The notes under the pieces were generated by a model that was given only the letters and a program-made list of their open reading frames with translations, did no database searches and was not told the DNA's origin. The translations under genes were made by a program, and so were the position numbers. From contig CM068382.1 in NCBI GenBank assembly GCA_034770075.1, forward strand, positions 10,248,685 to 10,312,684: a stretch of DNA of 64,000 nt, written 5' to 3'. Position 1 is the stretch's first letter; each line of letters begins with the position of its first letter. This document shows, piece after piece, positions 13,243 to 25,642 of this stretch. Origin of the DNA: Aralia elata. Its lineage: Eukaryota; Streptophyta; Magnoliopsida; Apiales; Araliaceae.

Positions 13243-14363
13243 TGCATCACGTCTCACACTATTTAAAGTTATGAACGGGTAGTTGTGATGCCCCAAATGG
13301 ATGCCTCAACTATATCTTGTTGGATCAATTTAATATTTAAAATTAAATAATTGAGTTACCATTTGATTGTCCCAGATGTTCTTGGTCCACGAAGACGGAT
13401 TCGTCGTGTGACCAAATAATAACTGTAATAGTATTATATTGTAAGAACCATAAGAGGAGAAAAATGACGTTATTAGGTCAATTTTCAATCATATCAATAT
13501 AAATTAATAATGCATGTGGTAGTATATTATGAATTTGATGTGACATTTGTAGTTTTATTACTTAATTATTTTTTGTTTTTGACAAATTCCGATAATAATA
13601 TCAAGAAAAATTCATTCATTCAATGAAAGATATAAATTATAAATACCAATAAAAATTCATTTATTCAATGAAATATACAAATTACATGTATGATAAAGTC
13701 GAGGGGATACCTACTTTATCCAAAATAAAATTTAAATTACAAACTTTCATGACTTAAATAAAAATAAAATAACAATTAAGAAACAACTACCATACACATG
13801 TCGTTTCTCGCATTGTGTATCCAATTTAACATATTAATAATCACTCATTCATCACCATAGACGAAATCAACTCTCTGTATGGAGATAAATCAAGAGCTCC
13901 CAAAAGTAGAAAAAAGACTCACATAAGAGTAGAGAAAGAACATGAGATTTAACCCTAAATTAAGAGAAAATAAGATCTCACAAAAGGGGAAAACAAATTT
14001 CATAAAGGAATAAAATACGAACTAAATACGCAACTAATGATAACTAAAAGATCTAGAAGATGGTCTCTTAAAAAAAAGAACCTTCTCCAAATCTCATTTT
14101 AAAATTTGGAGGCTAGGTTTCCGTTGAGAGAGAAAAGAGGAGAAAATATTATATTATGACTTAATCTTAATACTCTTGTTGTACGTGTCATTTCTTTATG
14201 TTGGAATGTCCAATTTTATACGTTTATATTTTAAAATTAATATATATTTTTAATAGAATAGTTTATGTTGTTCTTTTAAAAAATGATAGTAAATTTACCG
14301 TGAGTGTTTGATATGTTAAGGACTACTTTAGTAACTTTTCATGGAGTGCTTGATATGTAAATA

Positions 14364-14670
14364 ATTACTCCATCTGTTATTAAAAGTATGTCCTAAAGTA
14401 TAAAAGTTAATGTATAAAAACTGATTTACTCTCAAAAATGTACTTCAGTGGAGTCTGTTAAATTTAAAAAAAACAAAGATTTATTAGAATAATTATATGG
14501 GGTTTATTATGAATAAAAACAATACTTATTTATTATCTTTTCTCTATATAAATTTTCTTAATTTATATGAAATATGTACTTTAAACATCTTAACAAAAAA
14601 AGCATTTTCGTAACTGCTTCATCTTTTATATTTTTGTTTTCATATGTGTCTATTTTACTAGTAACAGATG
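14364..14670. mobile_element. Probable MITE (Stowaway-like)
   Basis: The left end attactccatctgttatta and the reverse complement of the right end, tcatcatctgttactagta, share a CATCTGTTA core. The inside is AT-rich without coding. The ends are less clear than in the neighbouring elements. Confidence 0.4.
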
Positions 14671-15159
14671 ATGATGATATTTAATAAACATATGTAAATG
14701 AAGTTTTAAAGTTTATTTTACTTTATTTTATGAATAGCTCTATAGTTTGCTGTTAACGACATTTGACGTTGCCTAGACTTTTTTAAAGTTGGAATGACTT
14801 GCAAGTTGCTAAATTCTGAAGAAGCATGTTTTTGGTATTCTAATCTTTGTGTTGTCAATTACTTTTTGTTTTTTCCAAAAATTAAACAATTACTAAACAA
14901 CATATTTTATTACTAATTTGAGAAAAATAGAAGTACAAATAAATATGTGAAAATTGAAGTAATTACAAAACGAACATTAAAACAACAAAATATTATAGTA
15001 GAATACAATTATAAAACTTTTTTCTCCCTTTAAATTATGTGCTTGCTTTTTATTTACTAAAAAAAAATTGCACGCAAGGAGTAGTAGTATATAAAAGAGA
15101 TTTAGGAAAGGTAGATCTTTGTTATATATCTCCATTAGAATTTAGAGGCTATGGCTACT

Positions 15160-15410
15160 GTGTATGTTTGTTTACTTAACGTTTGTAGTTTTTGGTGCAT
15201 ATAGAGCGTTTAAAAGTTCAAATATATTTTAAAATTATATTCATTTAGTAACAGTTTATTTTAAACGCAATTTACCTAACTCACAAACGCAACGTTTAGA
15301 CTTTAGACTTTAAACACAATACACTTAAATTGATGCGATGCGTTTGAAGGTCCAAACGTTAAAAACGCTACCGCCACAAAAGCTGCAAATGTTGATAGTC
15401 GAACAAACCC
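15160..15410. mobile_element. Probable hAT-like MITE
   Basis: The left terminus (gtatgtttgtttacttaacg, then tttgtag) and the reverse complement of the right (gggtttgttcgactatcaac, then atttgcag) match imperfectly, and GCGTTT/AAACGC words recur inside in both orientations. No coding capacity. Confidence 0.5.
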
Positions 15411-16833
15411 ATTATCTTCACAAGATTTACCCTAATACTTTCTGACATAAATTCTTCTGACCTTTCTATTAAACTTTTTTGTAACTTATTTTAATAAAAA
15501 AATTGTTATTTTCATAATATTTTTAATAATTGCACAAGATATAATAATAAATAAATCATGCAGGACTATAAAAAATTGTAAAGGAATCTAGTCAGTTTTA
15601 TTATGTTAAAATAACTAACATAGGAACAAAGGTTTAATCAAACCTGTTTTGTTTGTCTGTCTCGGTACCGGCAAACCTCATTTGATACACAGAAATCAAG
15701 ATTGATGATGGGAATCCTTTTTTGTTAATAATAAATTCTGGTATTTGGTACTATATGGATATTGTTGGTAGGAATCTAATTTTAATGAGATTCTTAAGTA
15801 GAATGAGTGATTAATTATTGTGTCCAGTAGGAGTTTAAGATATTTTACTCACCTTTCATTTTTTACATTAAGAAAAAAAACTAATTTCTTACCAAAAGTG
15901 GTAAATTGTTGATCTTTGCTGGTATTTTTATTTTTTTTCCAAAAGTAAGTTAATATATTATAAATCTAAGATTTTAAAATTATATTCCTAACACAGGCTA
16001 AACATTTATTTATTTATTTATTTATTTATTTTACCGTATTTGTTTTAGTTGAATGCCCAACTAAAACATAGGGAGCTTCTTGAAAAGAATCCAACTGGTA
16101 AGTCTAATTCGCGTATTGACTTATTTTTCTTGTCAATTGTATTCACCTATTTTGTGACAAATAAAAATATTTATTCTATTCATATTAAAAGTGAGCCCCA
16201 CAATTTTAGTAAAGGAGCCTACATGAGTTGCTAAATAGGAGGTGAAACAAATACGTATCTAAAATTGATAGAACATATCATTCTCCTTTTCATTTTAACA
16301 TTAATCATCCGTTATACTAGTATCAAAAAATAAATAAAATAAAATTTCATATGAATTTTGGATTTAGTATAAATTATGTATGATTTGAACTTATTAATAC
16401 ATGAACTCTAATTAAATACACACACGCACACACACGCGCGCGCACACACACATATATATTTATTTTCGAACAAATAAAAAAAATTGTTCTAAAATAATTA
16501 GCCGTCCAAATTTTGTATCTTATCATTTATCCTATTTTATGGTATAATGTTAACACGTATATTTTATTTATTTATTTATAATTATGTGATAAATAAAGAA
16601 AAAATATTTGGTATCAACACATGAAAAGGATAAAAAATAAGACTAATTCTATCAAGATAATTAATCACCCCATGTGTTCACTTTCTAGCACCGGGGTGGC
16701 ATATGCGTTGTGCCGTGTTGTATGGAGATAAAATAATTTTTTTTATTAAATTCAAAAGATTAAATTAGAAGATATAAAAAATTAAAATAAAATAAAATAA
16801 AATAATAATATAAACAAGCAAATTAATAGAGAC

Positions 16834-17903
16834 TAGGTATGCACAACAAGCTGACTTAGTCTGGTCCGCTCTGAGCCTGACAGATCTTGGGCGTTGACCA
16901 GGTCAGGACAGACCTTGACTTTTGGTCTGACAGGCCAGGCCAGACCCCAAGCCAGGCCCATGGCCAGTCTACTCTGCCCGGTTCAATCAAATTTTTTTTA
17001 CTTTTAATTTTAAATATTAAAAATAAAAATTATAAAATATAAACTAATAAAATTTTATAAAAATAAAAATTTTAATGAAGAACTAAAATATTTACAAGAT
17101 TCTAACTTATTATTAATATTTAACATTAAAAGTTAGTTTAATGATGTATTAATTAATGTTAATATATAACATTAAAAGTAAAAATGAATACTAATAAAAT
17201 TTTAATGTTAAATATTAATATTTACATGAAACTAACTTATTATTAATATTTAATCAATTAACTTTTAATGTTAAATGTTAAATAAACTAACTAGTTCTAT
17301 TCATTAAAGATACAATCACCTATAGTGTAAGGGTTTCTATGGTGTGTCCATGGTTCTCTTGCAATTATTTGTTCTTCTCAAAATCCTTAAGGAATGAATG
17401 AATAATATAGATATGACTTTACGTAATTAGTGGAGTGCTTAAAAATTTAGTAAGTGGCTTATATTTAGGCATTACTCATATTAGTTATTTATTAATATTA
17501 ATGTGAAGATTTTAAATTCAAATAATCTTACATAGGATGATGATACATTGATACTTCAACAAAAATTATGATATTATGAGATTTTGCATGAAAAATTGTT
17601 CTGCTTGCTTATTTTCTGAATATAATTGGTAGCTACTAAGTGCTAAGAAAGAGGGTTACCAGACCAGGCCTTAGGCGTCGGACCAAGCCAAGCCCAAGCT
17701 GAGCCCAGACCGGGCCCAGACCTCAGTCCGAGCTTTTTTGTAAGGCCAAACCATACTGAACATTTTCCTTTAAACTGCGGCCTTTTTAAAACCTACAAGA
17801 TGGGCTTGACTAGTCCAGATCTTGACCAGGCCAAACTTTGAGCGAGTCGAGTCAGACCGGACCAATACCAAACCGCAGACCATGAATTTTTTGTGCACCT
17901 CTA
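16834..17903. mobile_element. Non-autonomous hAT-like element with GGCCAGACC-type terminal words
   Basis: The left end taggtatgcac and the reverse complement of the right end, tagaggtgcac, match. The flanks atagagac (16826-16833) and atagagag (17904-17911) agree at 7 of 8 bases, the 8-bp target duplication typical of hAT. The outer about 150-250 bp on each side are GC-rich strings of degenerate words such as GGCCAGACC, CAGGCC and GACCAGG, in opposite orientation at the two ends; the middle (about 16990-17640) is very AT-rich. No transposase frame. Its right end is 277 bp upstream of the DPB3-1-type start codon. Confidence 0.75.
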
Positions 17904-18180
17904 ATAGAGAGAAAAAAAATAAATAATAATTTTATGACCTTGTTGCACCGTTGACACAAGTAACGCAATTAATAGAGCTATTTCATAATTATGGATCACT
18001 TGCATCTGTGTATACATATCGGCATGCCTGGCCCAAGATAGTGAACTTAAAATCCAAAGCCTAGCCGAAATTTCGGACCCAAAACCTCAAGCCTTAAAGC
18101 TGGAACCTACAACCGTGCGGCCGTGCCCTTGGCCCTCACAATCTTACCTGTTCACATCAGAAGTTACAGAACAGAGAGAA

Positions 18181-21100
18181 ATGGCGAGAAACCAAAATGC
18201 TAACAGAAAAAGAAAACAGGAAGAAGAGATTGCGGTTGTATCGTCCTCAAGTTCGGATTCACAAAACGAAGAAAATGAAGATCAAATCGAAAACGAAGCT
18301 TCATCTGAACAAGTGGAGAAAGAAGATGTTGAAGAAGTAGAAGAAATTGGAGAAGAAGAAGAAGTGGAGGCGAAGAAAATTGAAGTTAAAAGTCCTCGAA
18401 GCAAAAGCAAAAGGGACAATTCGAAGAAGAAAGAGAAAAAAATTGATAAGAGAAGTGAAGCTACGAGTGGAAGAAGCAACAGCAAAAAAGGGGATTCGAA
18501 GAAGAAAGAGAAAATCGATGATAAGAAAAAGAAGAAGTCGAAAAAGGTTGAACATAAGGAGGAAATCGATGACAAAAAAAAGAAGTCGAAAAAAGTTGAA
18601 CAGAAGGAGGATGAGAAAAGTGCATTGTATTCATTTCCAATGCATCGCGTTAGTCGGATTATTAAGAGCGAGAATTCTGATATTCGTATGTTCTCGGAGG
18701 CTGTTTTTCTCATCAATAAAGCTTCGGTATGTTCTCTATTTCTTCAATTAAAATTTCCCCAATTTTCATCAATTAGGTTTTTTTTTCTCTGTTGTGTGTG
18801 ATTAGTAGTTGCATTGATTTCTCATTGTTGTTGCATGTTTTGTACCCCCTCGAGGCCCTTAACATTCACAGCATGCCAGCTTCAAAATATATGATTTTAG
18901 ATAAATTTTCATGAGATTAGGTGCATGTTCGGGAGTAGAAGTGTGATTGTAATGATGAAGATGAACAGGACATCAAATGACTAACTTTAATGGGATTCAA
19001 CTAGTAGTCATAAATTTTTAGAAATGTAAAGTGCTGTGATCAAAGAGCATATGTTAAACTTCTGCAAGTATTTATAAATTGCAATTAATTATAAATTTAT
19101 ATCTTATTCTTGTAATATTTTTAGGTAAAGAAAGGCTTTTTATATTAATTTTAAAAGCTGATATTATTTTGTGTGATTGTTTGATATAATATTATAGTTG
19201 TAATTGCAATTATTTATGTAAAATTGTGAGATAAACTTACTACATTATTTAAGTTATGAAAGTTCATCTTAATAAATAATTTTTTAGTTTTAGAAATTTT
19301 AACCATAGGAATTTCAATGAATACAAGTTTACGATTATATTACCTTTATCCCTAATAAGAGTTCCACTTTCTTGTTTGGATGTTCCAAAAAAGTGTATGC
19401 TTTGAATTCAATGTACCAAGTCTCATGATTTGCAAATAAGATTTAATCTTGGTCGGTGATTAATTTCAAGTTAAATTTTCAAAAGAGAAAATTGGTCATT
19501 GATTGCTACTCTAGTTATGAACTTATGATTCAATAGGTAGTAACTTTTTTTGTATAAAAAATACGAACTCTAATTATGATACAAAAGGAGTATTACTAGA
19601 TAAAAGATACGAAGGGAGTTGTTGACATTTTTTCCCCATAAAATGCATTGAATGGGTTCACTTTTAGTGTAATCAGCACTTAATGAAGCCTCTATTTGGA
19701 CAGGAAACTTTTTGATCACGTGCAGAACTACGTAATTGGTGAAAAAATAAAGTCTCATGTCATATATACTTGTGCTTTCCGCTGTAAGAACATGAATGCG
19801 TTTTCATGATTTTAAAGCAGCTCACTTACAAAGATCAGTAAAATAGAACAAACTGGTAAAGAACACTGATTTGATTCCTTTAATTAATTTGGTCTGAACA
19901 TTTAGGAATGATCATTCTAGCTACATGCCGTATACACGCGAGGAAATTGATACCATCATGGAAAAAGTGCATAAGAAGTAGGACATGGGTAAAGCTGCAA
20001 ATCATAATGTATATGTGCTGTGTTTTAATTATACTTTATAGTTATCTTCCATCTATAAAGAATGTCGCTTTTGCATGCTTGACATTTGTAGATTTTTGAG
20101 TGATGTAAAGATACTTAAAAGACACAACTTATGTTAGTTGTTGACCAATGGAATCCTCTCAGTCCAAGTGTGAATAGCATTTCTCTTGTGTTTGTTACTT
20201 TGTTTGCCTTTGACTATTGGCTTTAGAGCTGTGTAGTCGTCGACATAACAACCTGAATGGCTCCACTTGGTGCATGTAGGATTGGGTGAATTTAGGAAGT
20301 GACTCAGTATTATGCCAGGAGGCCCAGGACGGGGGTAAGAAACACATGACTCCAAAGAAAGATATTGGGCAGAGGTTTGGGGAACAATTGGTTCCCATGA
20401 ACAATTTCTTCGATGCAAGCTAAAAGAAATAGATCCTATGATATATCTTAGGAACATCAATTGAGCGGAACAAATTTCACCATGTGGAGGCTGATATCAA
20501 ACACCCCTCACTAGATCAAAAAAATTAACTCCATCGACGAAACAACTTTTTTGACCTCCCTAACGAGGGTCAATGCTTCTGAGAATACTTTATCCCATTG
20601 ATGGCTATTGGTAACTGAGTGTTAAGCCCTTGCTATGTAGGGGGAACAAGTTGGTCTATGTATGAACTCAATGTTGAAGATTGACATATGTGTTTCTTAG
20701 TAAGAAATAATATGTGTGAAATGTCGACCAAGTTTTTTTTTAGATAAAAGAAATTCTACCAATTGACTAAATCATTGTTAAATTGCGGAATGATTTGATT
20801 ACAGGTATACGCTCCGAGATTGACGCTATTTTCTCTCTCCCAAAGATCATAATGGTCTTTTATAGTGTTTTTTCTTGCGTACCTTAAATTTTCTTAATTC
20901 ATTTTATCTTTTTGTTTTTGTTTCGAAAAATACATTAGTTCATTAGCAATATTGGTCAATGGATAAGTACTACTCTGAGTGCTGGTGAGTGAATAGCATA
21001 CAAACCTAATCTCTGGTTGGTTGGTTTATGTGGTTGGAATATGTGGGAAGTGCGGGAGGTTTTGCTACTGAAAGCAGTGCCCCTTTAAGTTTCCAATTAC

Positions 21101-24100
21101 TTCTCATGGTTCTTAGTTTGAAAAATTGTTATATGGAACCGAGCTATGTATAGGGAATCTCATCTATTTCATTGGATTTATGTTTCAGTGTTTGAACTCA
21201 ACTGGAAACATTGATATCTTCCTCATTTTCCCCTCCTCTGTTGCAGGAAAAGTTTCTTGAACTATTCTCTAAGGAGGCATATGTTTGTACTTCCCAGGAT
21301 CACAAGAAAAAAGTCGATTACAAGCACCTATGTAATGTCTCTTTTCTTGCTTTCTAAAGTTATTAAATTATTTCCTGGCATGTTATCTGTTTTTAATTAG
21401 TGATTGTGAGTTCAATTAATGAATTGTTTCATTGATTGCATCATATTTGGCTTTATGCTCTTACTCATGTAATTGCATCTTCATATGATGAAGTCTAACA
21501 AAAGAAGCTGGCATGTGATTTTGTGTTTGATCAATGAATTGATGTAGACCACCTTAGGTGGTGTTTGTTTGGGTCTTAAAGGCTCTTAATAGGTGTGCCG
21601 CTGATTTTGTCAGAGGCACAACTTGTTTGGTAAAATTTTTTATGCCTCTTAATCGGTAAGATTCAAAAATAATGCTAAACTATTCAGAGTCACGTCTGAG
21701 CGAGTTTATGTTTTTTGGACAAAAATAACCTCAACAATATTACAAAATTCCATCTTGCCAATTAGCCGACTCGTTGATCTCTTCCCACCAGTTCTCCGGT
21801 AGAAATCCCCCTCCTCCGATATCAGTCGCCGGAAGAAAACTCAGTGGCACTTTCGCCATTGAAGCTACCTTCTTTCTGTAATTAAAGCTTTGCCCAAGTC
21901 AAAACTGTAAATGACAAGCAGATAATACATACATATATATGAATAGGAGAGAGAATATACTGGATTTCTACATCTAGAAGATTTGAATTTGGGGGATTTG
22001 ATCGATCGCGCTTTCTTTTGACTTTCCTTTTTCTTGTTTGTTTGCCTTTATGAACTAGAGTTAGAACATTTCAATTTCTTTTCTTTTCTTTTCTTTTTGT
22101 GGGGTAGAAATCTTGGATTTGTTTCGGTTGTCCTGTTCATAAAGGAAGGGGAGAGAGAAAGTGAAGAAATGAGGAAAGTGAAGAGGGAGTAGCCTGTTTG
22201 CTTAAGGGTTAAAATGGTAAAATACTCTTATTCAGACAATGTAAAAAAATTAATTATCAAACAATATTTTTTCATTCAGACACAATTCTAAACAGATGCT
22301 CTATATTATTTAGACGTCTAAACTGTTCAGATCTTAATATTCAGTTTTATCAAAAACAACCTTAGACATTAATTATCAAGAGTTTGGTGCTGGTACATAA
22401 TTTCACCTAGATGATTGTTGCCTGATCTTTTGATAGTGTTGCCACTAGGCATTTTCCTTGGTGGTCTTATTTATTTATCTTTATGTTGTATATACTTGTA
22501 TATACTGTATAGAGCATATATAGTAGGTGTAAATATTCTAAACTTTTATAACACTACCCCACCTTCCACAAAAATAAAAAAAATAAAAAAAATCTTTAAG
22601 GCATATCAAATTCATTTTAACTATTGCAGTGTTTTAAAGCTTTCATTAAATTGATGCAGTTGAGGACTAATTTTGCGTAGGTCGGGATCTTTAGAAAACT
22701 CTTTCAAATTGATGCAGTTGAGGACTAAAGAAGTGGCCAGTTACTTGACCTTTATTTTTGACAACCGTCAAGGCCTGTAGAAGCTCGTCTTTTTGGTTTT
22801 GACAGTGATCGGACTTTATAGAATTGTGTATAGAAGTATATGTAGATGCTATTCTAGATTTATAGACCAGCCTTTGCTTAAAGGGGTAAAAATGTTGGCT
22901 AATTAATATTATGTTCCACATATTAGTGTGGCTGAGTGCAAATGTTTGGATATATATATGGCAACCAATGATGGTTTTAATTAGAAAGGGAAAAGATATT
23001 GTTATCTGGTAGAAGCATAGTTGTCAAATCCTGAATCGTATTGTGTATCGAAAACCCTCATATCGTATTTCATGTATCGTATCATAAATTTTATCATACG
23101 ATACGGATATGAATGGAGTGACCTTCAGTGCATCAGATATAGGAAAATGATGACACAGGAGTCGTGTCGCAAAATCGTAGTAATTGGAACTTGGCTTGGT
23201 CTATTTAAGTTGTATATAAGAGAATTGATCTTATATTAGGTAGGGTTACAGTATTAACCCGGAGACAAAAATGTATGGCCGGTTAAAAGGAATTTGATGA
23301 TATTGATCATTTTATTTATCATAAGGGGAAAAAAACTTATTGTATTTGGAGTTACCTATAAAGTAAAATGTTACTACAGTAGTAATGTTTACATTAGAAT
23401 AAGTTGAGAGATCAGTTTGTTATCTGAAAGGTTATGTCAAGATCTTTTTTAATATAGCCTGATGGTTTTGTTACCTGAAAGGATAATTAATTCATCTTGA
23501 TTATGTATCTACTCTGATTGTCTCACTGTTGTACAATGTTCTAAAAGGCGCTAGGCGGGAGGCGGCCGGCCGGGGAGGCCTAGCGCCTAGGGGGCCTAGG
23601 CAGGATTTTTAATTTTAAGCCAATTTTAATATTTTATCTTATATTTATCTAAACAAAATAATAATATAAAGCAAAAATAATCTATAATAAAGATAATAAA
23701 GGCCTTTGCTAAAAGTTCAAACACATATCCATATTGCCAATGTCAAAATTCAAACACATAATTTGTTTAATTTTTAAAAATAATAAATGTATTTTTAAGT
23801 AATTTATAATATTCATAATCATATTGATATAAAATAAATGAATTCATGTTAATTTTGAGTTTGAAATTGAATTTTTAAGAGTATTCTTGTATCATCATGC
23901 TTCAATGAATTAAAACAAACTATATATATATATATCCATTACTTGAAATAATTAAATTATAGAATTAGTGTTACTAGTATCTTCATATATATACGTACTT
24001 CTTCTCTCTAAAAAATTTAAATAAATGTTATTTTTAAAAATTAGTGTGAAATTTATTGAATGAGACATTTGATATTATTATGAAATTATTTTTATTTGTG

Positions 24101-25428
24101 TAATCTTCAAAATTGAGGACTTAAAGAAAATGACAAATACCATATGCTAAGTAACACATCTTTAACGTATTAGTTTTATTCATAAACAAGATTGCTATTA
24201 AATAATAAAATTTAAAATTTCAAGAATTCAATTCAATATTAAAACTTAAGAAACTAAACATAAATTTAAGAATTATATTGAATTAAACTAAATATTACAA
24301 ATGTATCATCATTTATATAATTTGAAGTTGATGCAAGTTCAAAAAATTACAACTATAATAAAATTATTCATTTTGACTCGATCTTGTTCACTTCTTGTTG
24401 TGATTTGATATGCTACAGCCTGCATTATGAATATGGTAAATCATTAGAAAAATAAATATATCAAGATCTGGTTTGGGTAGTTATTAAAAAAAAAAAAACC
24501 TCTCCGCCTAGACCTGCCTTTCCCGCCTAGGCCCGCCTGCTTGTCTAGCCCGCCTAGGCCCCACCTAATTTCCTAGAGGGATTTTTTTTGCCACCTTGGG
24601 CCTAGGCGAGGGCCTAGCGGCTGCCTAGGCCGCTTTTTAGAACACTGCTGTTGTGTGTGGCAATAGATTAGATCTATCTCGTATTTTATTTGGTCTTGGA
24701 AACTGTGATTTTCTAACAATCGTAATAATTATTTGGAACATATTAGCTTAACAGAACATGTCATCCATCTGTTATTTGAAATAGAATGGGCAAACCTAGC
24801 ACAATTGTCGTGTTCTTTTTCAAATTCCTAATGATAACTGGATTTAAAGCATCCCCAGTGGATAATAGCTGGTCAGCCTCTTGTCATCACCTAATTCTGT
24901 TAATCGTATGAGTGAATTGTTTTAGACTTCCGGGATGGTGTTTCTGTTCATTGATGACTGTTGTATCAAGATGCTACCTTTCTGTTGTTTCAGCATCAGT
25001 GATTCCTAAAAGGAGGAGATTTGACTTTCTTTCAGGTATCTTCGTCCTCTTCATGATGTCTGGTTATCTATTCTTTTGTGAATAACATCTTTAATATATG
25101 GGAAAAGTATTCTAAGGCATGCCTTAGCTAAGCTTGGCTAAGGCTACTTAGTAAAACAACGTAATTTTACCCTCCAGGATTAAGTTTTCCATTTTTGGGT
25201 TTTATATAAAAAAATCTTTAATTATAATTTTTATACAAAACTATGTCGTTTTGTTAAGTAGCCTTAGCCAAGCTTGGCTAAGGCATGCTTTAGATTACCT
25301 TTTCCCTTTATATATATATATATATGATGTGTCGGATTATAATCAATCATTATCACACAACATTTTGTATTCTCTTTTTGCATCCAATGTTTTGTCACTA
25401 AAAGATTAGTTTGTGTGTGTGTGTGTAT

Positions 25429-25460
<32 letters not shown>

Positions 25461-25642
25461 ATATATACACACATGTATACACACACACACATATATATAT
25501 ATGTATATATGCATGTATATGATACATATATATATTCCATTAATGCTTCGCCATCCATTCATTGTTTTTGCATATAGATTTCGTTCCTGAGAAAGTGAAA
25601 GTTGAAGATGCTTTAAAAGAGATACCATCAGTTGAGACATGA
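18181..25642 (+). CDS. DPB3-1: Histone-fold protein, DNA polymerase II subunit B3-1 / NF-YC10 type
   Basis: Four exons (18181-18726, 21247-21331, 24994-25035, 25578-25642) join in phase to 245 codons; all introns are GT-AG. The start is the ATG of MARNQNANRK; the longer frame from 18115 is probably leader. Residues 20-65 are acidic and serine-rich. Residues 66-146 are a KEKE-type lysine-rich tract holding two copies of a roughly 15-residue unit built on IDDKKKK and SKKVE, a likely nuclear-localisation region. Residues 152 to about 232 form the histone fold, opening FPMHRVSRIIKSE and ending near DFVPEKVKVEDAL. The VPEKVKVEDAL tail matches the plant DPB3-1/NF-YC10 group. Family members are nuclear, pair with an NF-YB/DPB4-type partner as a polymerase-epsilon accessory dimer, and the Arabidopsis protein assists DREB2A in heat stress (family knowledge). 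Introns 1 and 2 are 2.5 and 3.7 kb and carry transposons. Confidence 0.85.
21557..22361. mobile_element. PIF/Harbinger-type MITE in DPB3-1 intron 2
   Basis: TTA (21554-21556), then ggtggtgtttg at the left; caaaaacaacc, then TTA (22362-22364) at the right. A TTA target duplication with GGTGGTGTTTG-like ends is diagnostic of PIF/Harbinger (Tourist) elements. The 805-bp body has no transposase frame. Confidence 0.75.
23534..24647. mobile_element. Non-autonomous hAT-like element with GCCTAGGC terminal words, in DPB3-1 intron 2
   Basis: The left end caatgttctaaaaggcg and the reverse complement of the right end, cagtgttctaaaaagcg, match at 15 of 17 bases. The flanks ctgttgta (23526-23533) and ctgttgtg (24648-24655) form an 8-bp target duplication with one mismatch. 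Next to each end lies a GC-rich string of GCCTAGGC, GGCGGCC and CCCGCCTAGG words, facing each other across an AT-rich middle of about 870 bp. No transposase frame. Confidence 0.8.
25100..25306. mobile_element. Palindromic MITE in DPB3-1 intron 3
   Basis: The left arm (gggaaaagtattctaaggca, then tgccttagctaagc) and the reverse complement of the right arm (gggaaaaggtaatctaaagc, then atgccttagccaagc) match over about 60 bases. The shared core AAGCTTGGCTAAGGC is near-perfect. It is 207 bp long and non-coding. Confidence 0.65.
25307..25535. repeat. TA/TG/CA microsatellite in DPB3-1 intron 3
   Basis: Alternating TA, GT and CA runs, densest at 25411-25535. Apparent reading frames on the minus strand here are translated repeats of Tyr, Ile and His and are not genes. 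Confidence 0.8.

Larger units (their letters stand above)
11500..16833. other. Beta-galactosidase promoter side and MITE-rich spacer
   Basis: About 5.3 kb without a gene. The first 350 bp (to about 11850) are less AT-rich and include purine/pyrimidine stretches and a G-box, consistent with the promoter and leader of the beta-galactosidase gene. Beyond that are MITEs (entered separately), an AT-rich desert at 13150-14360, a TTTA microsatellite near 16008-16032 and a CA/CG repeat near 16419-16452. Short frames here look like chance. Confidence 0.5.

Noticed and set aside
18115..18180. Upstream ATG adding 22 residues to the DPB3-1 protein
   Set aside because: The added residues (MRPCPWPSQS...) lack family resemblance, whereas MARNQN begins the charged tail directly; leader sequence is more likely.
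18282..18716. Long minus-strand frames rich in Phe, Ser and Leu
   Set aside because: They are the antisense shadow of the lysine/glutamate-rich DPB3-1 first exon.
23020..23180. TAGTTGTCAAATC followed by ATCGTAT/ATACGAT words, like one end of another word-array element
   Set aside because: No matching right end or target duplication could be found; at most a truncated copy.
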